Positions 62,101 to 64,000 of a DNA stretch of 64,000 nucleotides are shown here, piece by piece. The notes under the pieces were generated by a model. That model was not told the DNA's origin and ran no database searches. It saw only the letters and a program-made list of their open reading frames with translations. Where the stretch lies: NCBI RefSeq assembly GCF_000003815.2, contig NC_049983.1:22531552-22595551 (forward strand). Direction: 5' to 3'. Position numbers and translations under genes: made by a program. The DNA comes from Branchiostoma floridae (Eukaryota > Chordata > Leptocardii > Amphioxiformes > Branchiostomatidae). Every line of letters starts with the position of its first letter. Position 1 is the stretch's first letter.

Positions 62101-63600
62101 GCCAAAACTACATGTACTTGTGACAAGGCCTCACACAAGGTGACACAGGCTGCCCTCTCTGTTGTAGGTACATGTAATACATAAAGAGAAATAGAGATCT
62201 ATTATTCAGGGCTCGAATTAACCACTTGCGCACCCCCTCCGCGCAAGTAGTTTTCTCTGTGTGCAAGTTGTTCAGAAAGTCAGGTTGCTCACGGAGCAAC
62301 TTGATTTTTTGGGTAAACAAAACGATCCTTAAGTTACAGGCCCTTTACTAAAAAGATATCAGAAAATGTACACCCTGTTTTGGGAATAAATGCCTTTGGT
62401 AAGCCTTAATTTTCCGCTGGAAACTTCGCTCAAAGTTCAAAATTTGCGGATTTCGGCCGCTATAGAGCCGCCATTTTAAACTTGTATACCTTCAAGTCTC
62501 GCGCAAAATCTCGCACTAACTCACATCTCGTGAATCGCGAGAATCATACCCCATTGGCCATTTCGGCGTGACGTAGCGCGCCTGGGCGCTGCTATTGGTG
62601 GAATATCTGATGACCCAATGCTGTGTTCACAGGAAAAATCACCCAGCAAGGCATGAAACTTTGACAATGTAAATACGAAAACTCATCGACTACCTAACGT
62701 CCTTGCCGATAAGTACATGTATAGGCTTATTTTGAAGGGTTTTTTTTTGCTTGTTTGGGACAATACTGTCTATGGAATGCGGGAAAAACAACAGCTAGTG
62801 TGACGATGACTATACTGGGGAGGGGCGCACGGTCGGCACTATTCAACGGAGGTCACGATTTTTTCACGGTTCTTTGAGATATTATTTTTGTTGCAGTCTT
62901 TATTTTCAAAAGATCGATAAATGGATGTTGTTTATTGAGAAAAGTGCGCTAATTTGCCCTGCATCTTTTTTTGTGTGCTATATTTCTTCAACTGAAATCA
63001 ACTGTTTTTACAGATAATGATAAGTAGCTAATTTGGAGAAAGTAACAACTTAGAAGTGGCGCAACCTGAAATGCTGATGGCGCAAGTTGGTTTTTGACTC
63101 AGGTTGCCGCCTGCGCAACATGGCTAAAAAAAGTATTTCGAGGCCTGATTGTTGTCATTATGTTGTATTCGGACTAGGTGTTCTTCAAGCTAACTAATTT
63201 ATATGTAGTCATACTTCAATTTCTTATCTGTTTTCAAATTTAAATTAGATTTCAAATATTCATAGACTTGAAGAGTATCTTCTACTTGGTAAACTTTCCC
63301 AGCCAGGCCACCTGAGATGTGATCTGCACAGCTATGTCTTGAGCATACTGTAGAAATTGTAGTCCATAGTTTACATTATCCGGATTTATACTGGTAGGGC
63401 CTGGTCATTATAGTTTTACTGAACAGGATCTTTTAAGTAATACTGTGTCATTGTTACAGATGTTCCGGAGCCTCCAATGAACCTTCAGCTGTCCAACCAG
63501 GCCGACTCGTCCGTCACTCTGAGCTGGAACGTGGGCAGCGACAACAACTCACCCATCGAGGGCTACACCATCCAGTATGAAGAGAACAGGATGATGCCAG
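48716..63600 (+). CDS. L1CAM-like: L1-family neural cell adhesion molecule (L1CAM/NrCAM/neurofascin/neuroglian type), 5' part, 12 coding exons
   Basis: Coding exons: 48765-48864, 52762-52867, 53378-53580, 54297-54593, 55104-55209, 55864-56045, 56387-56518, 59060-59194, 59590-59701, 61178-61335, 61733-62008 and 63460-63600; non-coding exon sequence starts at 48716. They join in one open frame of 1948 nt (about 649 residues). Order: signal peptide (1-22), Ig1 (about 36-136), Ig2 (137-236), Ig3 (237-331), Ig4 (332-420), Ig5 (421-510), Ig6 (511-602), then the start of FN3-1. Each Ig has both Cys and the core Trp. Family marks: EGLPTP in Ig3, AAPYW opening Ig4, FGSPKPEITW in Ig5, and DVPEPP plus DNNSPIEGYTIQYEE in FN3-1. 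These separate it from contactins, which also have six Ig domains. L1 proteins are type I membrane adhesion receptors of axons and glia that bind one another and anchor to ankyrin. The 3' half lies beyond the window. Vertebrates have four paralogs, so no single vertebrate symbol can be assigned. Confidence 0.95.
48865..52761 (+). other. Intron after the signal-peptide exon
   Basis: This 3.9-kb intron holds a hAT-like element at 50935-51338, a pyrimidine-rich run at about 51418-51530 and a short (TTG)n at about 51606-51627. Vertebrate L1 genes often carry an alternative mini-exon here. I could not identify one by eye. Confidence 0.6.
50935..51338 (-). mobile_element. 404-bp hAT-like element (TAGGGGTGGG family) in the first intron
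   Basis: Ends TAGAGGTGGGTACCGGTAC and GGTACCCACCCCTA are inverted. A perfect 8-bp target duplication GTGAACAT lies at 50927-50934 and 51339-51346. An 8-bp duplication with a TAGGG terminus is the hAT signature. GGTCC/GGACC subterminal repeats are plentiful. No open frame of transposase size. Confidence 0.92.
52762..52867 (+). CDS. L1CAM-like: L1-family gene: exon for first half of Ig1
   Basis: Acceptor TTTGACAG ends at 52761; donor GTAAGG starts at 52868. The exon enters in phase 1 and leaves in phase 2. It encodes PMPPVITKQAP, then HIVDPRELIVIDCEATGSPEI, with the first Ig1 cysteine. The motif IVDPRE followed by CEA-G-P is typical of the first Ig of L1 proteins. A long TG tract begins about 90 nt downstream in the next intron. 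Confidence 0.92.
52955..53166. repeat. Long TG/CA dinucleotide tract
   Basis: About 210 bases of almost pure TG with occasional TATG and TGAG interruptions, followed by a short GAGAGA run. It lies in the intron between the two Ig1 exons. It accounts for the long His/Thr-rich minus-strand open frames there, which are not genes. Confidence 0.97.
53378..53580 (+). CDS. L1CAM-like: L1-family gene: exon for second half of Ig1
   Basis: Acceptor GTGCAG ends at 53377; donor GTATGC starts at 53581. Entry is phase 2, completing an Arg codon, and exit is phase 1. It encodes the YSWLKNG strand with the core Trp and then YEGKYQCRAANHRGTAVTNE, carrying the second Ig1 cysteine. Base composition is clearly more GC-rich than the flanking introns. 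Confidence 0.93.
53940..54296 (+). pseudogene. Two truncated tandem copies of the start of the Ig2 exon
   Basis: Copies of the acceptor and first ~110 nt of the Ig2 exon begin at 53990 and 54144; the real exon begins at 54297. The offsets are 154 and 153 bp. The first copy has a TGA eleven codons in (AEDREIT has become AED-stop). The second copy reads SPLFAFAEDREITVPVG, then runs through its own 3' junction with no stop into the real exon in the same frame, because 153 is divisible by three. Both copies lack the second half of the Ig fold. They are most simply failed duplications; the second could still act as an alternative acceptor. Confidence 0.88.
54297..54593 (+). CDS. L1CAM-like: L1-family gene: single exon for complete Ig2
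   Basis: Acceptor TTATTCCAG ends at 54296; donor GTCAGT starts at 54594. Both ends are phase 1, so the 297-nt exon is symmetric. It encodes ASPLFAF, LKC with the first Cys, PPPTIYW with the core Trp and GEYSCRAEY with the second Cys. The first ~110 nt, with the acceptor region, are repeated twice just upstream (see the entry at 53940-54296). The nearer copy is open and in frame with this exon. Confidence 0.93.
55104..55209 (+). CDS. L1CAM-like: L1-family gene: exon for first half of Ig3
   Basis: Acceptor TTGTATTCCAG ends at 55103; donor GTGAGT starts at 55210. Entry is phase 1, exit phase 2. It encodes a linker ASPRGARAPSFL, typical of the Ig2-Ig3 joint, and the first strands through LRCITEGL with the first Ig3 Cys. 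Confidence 0.9.
55864..56045 (+). CDS. L1CAM-like: L1-family gene: exon for second half of Ig3
   Basis: Acceptor CTTCCATCAG ends at 55863; donor GTGAGT starts at 56046. Entry is phase 2, exit phase 1. It begins PTPEVRW, completing the EGLPTP motif seen in this family, and continues to AGSYECTASNSLGKDTYEV, with the second Ig3 cysteine. Confidence 0.93.
56387..56518 (+). CDS. L1CAM-like: L1-family gene: exon for first half of Ig4
   Basis: Acceptor TGTGTTTAG ends at 56386; donor GTAAGA starts at 56519. Both ends are phase 1. It encodes AAPYWKTEPEGQ, the usual Ig3-Ig4 junction of L1 proteins, then ILCEAAGTPTPEVSWKRNGE with the first Cys and the core Trp. Unlike Ig1, Ig3 and Ig5, where the internal intron is phase 2 and lies near the Trp, here it is phase 1 and comes after the Trp strand. 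Confidence 0.93.
56519..59059 (+). other. Intron inside Ig4
   Basis: A 2.5-kb intron. Just after the donor, TTGCCATGGTTACYN is repeated three times (56540-56606). Bases 58087-58107 and 58142-58162 form an imperfect inverted repeat (GCCACAAACAGTGCTGAAAGC against its near-complement). A 120-codon open frame lies on the minus strand at 58339-58701, and an A-run lies at 58648-58659. I recognise no exon here. Confidence 0.5.
59060..59194 (+). CDS. L1CAM-like: L1-family gene: exon for second half of Ig4
   Basis: Acceptor CTACTTTCAG ends at 59059; donor GTAAGA starts at 59195. Phase 1 at both ends. It encodes RRVSGTTLSLQEL and SAVYQCIARNNLGTRITNAY, with the second Ig4 cysteine. The S-A-VYQC and I-N-A-Y features match this position in NrCAM and neurofascin. 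A 2.5-kb intron separates it from the first half of Ig4. Confidence 0.92.
59590..59701 (+). CDS. L1CAM-like: L1-family gene: exon for first half of Ig5
   Basis: Acceptor CCCACTGCAG ends at 59589; donor GTATGT starts at 59702. Entry is phase 1, exit phase 2. It encodes ELPPIMLTAANKKYAY, then LDCLSFGSPKPEITW, with the first Ig5 cysteine and the core Trp codon split at the junction. The last 38 nt with the donor and 22 nt of intron are repeated exactly at 59822-59881. Confidence 0.93.
59822..59881 (+). pseudogene. Exact 60-bp copy of the end of the first Ig5 exon with its splice donor
   Basis: Bases 59822-59881 are identical to 59664-59723: 38 nt of coding sequence, the GTATGT donor and 22 nt of intron. 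The offset is 158 bp. There is no acceptor at the copy's left edge, so it is not a usable exon alone, but its donor could compete with the real one. The intron sequence after the first copy (about 59722-59809) is in turn repeated at 60165-60240, so the insertion is part of a compound duplication. Perfect identity suggests a recent event. Confidence 0.9.
60085..60160 (+). mobile_element. Retroelement 3' tail with (CACT)n end
   Basis: Ends ATCTAAATAAACTCACAC followed by ACTC repeats; matches the minus-strand fragment at 38876-38935. It lies in the intron within Ig5. Confidence 0.7.
60965..61118 (+). repeat. Two tandem retroelement tails
   Basis: GTGTTGCGCCGAAGGGCGG is followed by TTATACTGGCTATATAGAT at about 60979 and again at about 61071, with CATGCGAAGCTGG and GCCTGCGAAGATGG before each. 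The two copies are nearly identical. Confidence 0.85.
61178..61335 (+). CDS. L1CAM-like: L1-family gene: exon for second half of Ig5
   Basis: Acceptor CACTCGTACAG ends at 61177; donor GTGAGT starts at 61336. Entry is phase 2, completing the Trp codon, and exit is phase 1. It encodes YKEELLAGDRYQVL, the sequon N-G-T in SNGTLVI (a likely N-glycosylation site), and DGKYKCMAINKFG with the second Ig5 cysteine. Confidence 0.93.
61733..62008 (+). CDS. L1CAM-like: L1-family gene: single exon for complete Ig6
   Basis: Acceptor TGTGGTACAG ends at 61732; donor GTAAGA starts at 62009. The 276-nt exon is phase 1 at both ends. It encodes VRAGNEAQFVCAVDKD with the first Cys, LTITWLKNGIPIMPG with the core Trp, and SAIYTCLARTTRDEASAQAA with the second Cys. 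The integrin-binding RGD found in Ig6 of mammalian L1CAM is absent here. A decayed copy of the exon end lies just downstream. Confidence 0.93.
62046..62200 (+). pseudogene. Decayed tandem copy of the end of the Ig6 exon and following intron
   Basis: This stretch repeats the exon end and its donor region with many changes. The clearest blocks are ACAGGCTGCCCTCTCTGTT, at 61986 and 62145 (offset 159 bp), and the following intron stretch containing ACATAAAG-GAAA. Substitutions and small insertions show that it is older than the Ig5 copy. There is no acceptor at its left edge, and I see no reason to think it is spliced in. Confidence 0.82.
62217..63147. mobile_element. ~930-bp hAT-like element with CAGGGCTCG ends, in the Ig6-FN3 intron
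   Basis: It starts CAGGGCTCGAATTAACC and ends AAAGTATTTCGAGGCCTG, which are inverted. Subterminal GCAAGTTG/CAACTTG repeats occur on both sides (62240-62300 and 63055-63125). It fills most of the intron before the FN3 exon. No transposase frame; the target duplication is not clear. Confidence 0.75.
63460..63600 (+). CDS. L1CAM-like: L1-family gene: exon for first half of FN3-1
   Basis: Acceptor TTGTTACAG ends at 63459. The exon encodes DVPEPPMNLQLSNQADSSV, the LSW strand and NNSPIEGYTIQYEEN, a clear fibronectin type III start with the core Trp. The proposed donor GTCTGG at 63601 is weak, but it leaves phase 1 after ...MMP-G, the expected place for an intron in the first FN3 of this family. 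The rest of the domain must lie beyond the window. Confidence 0.82.
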
Positions 63601-63835
63601 GTCTGGTCATTGTTGTCTGTATACTGTAGGTCCTGTCATCAGTATGAGATTGAATGAGTTCGATTTTGTGATGCTGGTTACGTACATGTATGCATGTGTT
63701 TGCGTAGGGGCACCTAGTTTATTCATTTACTTAATTTTAATTATACACATTTAGTCTTGGTGCCATCTTACGTTTCCATGGCTTATATACTTGCATTTAA
63801 GGTAGTTGGGGGTGGGGTGGGAGAGTTCGCAGTAG

Positions 63836-64000
63836 CGCCATATACTGTAAATGCAGAAATGTTCGCGGTGGATTAATGTTCGCGTTTTTCGCGGTGACCA
63901 CTTCACCGCGAACTTAAAACCACCGCGAACATTTTTCTATCATAGTTTTAGACTGCAGTCTATGGTGTTACCGCAAAATTAAATCCACCGCGAAAAGCCC
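63836..64000 (+). mobile_element. TTCGCGGTGG-type MITE, cut by the window edge
   Basis: Several short inverted blocks (TTCGCGGTG and CACCGCGAA at 63861, 63891, 63903 and 63932) lie after TACTGTAAATGCAGAAATG. The element continues past the edge. It is very CpG-rich against its surroundings. Confidence 0.7.

Noticed and set aside
48765-63600. Contactin rather than L1 family
   Set aside because: Contactins also have six Ig domains before FN3, but EGLPTP in Ig3, AAPYW opening Ig4, FGSPKPEITW in Ig5 and DVPEPP...DNNSPI in FN3 match L1-type proteins.

Overview
The window looks like chordate nuclear DNA. It has a GC-rich, intron-split gene of the L1-type neural cell adhesion family inside AT-rich, repeat-filled sequence. 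The exon style, the compact 0.3-4 kb introns inside the gene and the many short inverted-repeat transposons fit a lancelet (Branchiostoma) best. That assignment is an inference; no species-specific marker was tested.

Layout. From 1 to about 48.7 kb I see no convincing protein-coding exon on either strand. This part is either intergenic or the large 5' introns of the gene at the right. It holds dispersed non-autonomous DNA transposons (a 201-bp family with 6-bp target duplications, hAT-like elements, ~220-bp fold-back elements and elements ending in TCTCCAAGCAGA), 3' tails of retroelements, simple repeats, and at least fifteen decayed local tandem duplications whose unit is mostly 145-200 bp. 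Three places (22.3 kb, 25.1 kb, 37.3 kb) could be 5' untranslated exons or a promoter, at low confidence.

From 48,716 to the right edge, twelve coding exons on the plus strand encode the first ~649 residues of an L1CAM/NrCAM/neurofascin/neuroglian-type protein: signal peptide, six Ig domains and the start of the first fibronectin type III domain. The gene runs off the right edge, so the remaining FN3 domains, membrane segment and ankyrin-binding tail are not in the window. Every Ig boundary lies on a phase-1 intron. Ig2 and Ig6 are single exons; the other Ig domains are split.

The most unusual point is that the local duplication process seen in the non-coding DNA has also hit the gene three times. 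The start of the Ig2 exon is present in three tandem copies (offsets 154 and 153 bp), the end of the first Ig5 exon with its splice donor is copied exactly (offset 158 bp), and the end of the Ig6 exon is copied imperfectly (offset 159 bp). One extra Ig2 copy keeps a good acceptor and an open frame into the real exon, so it could add 51 residues by alternative splicing.
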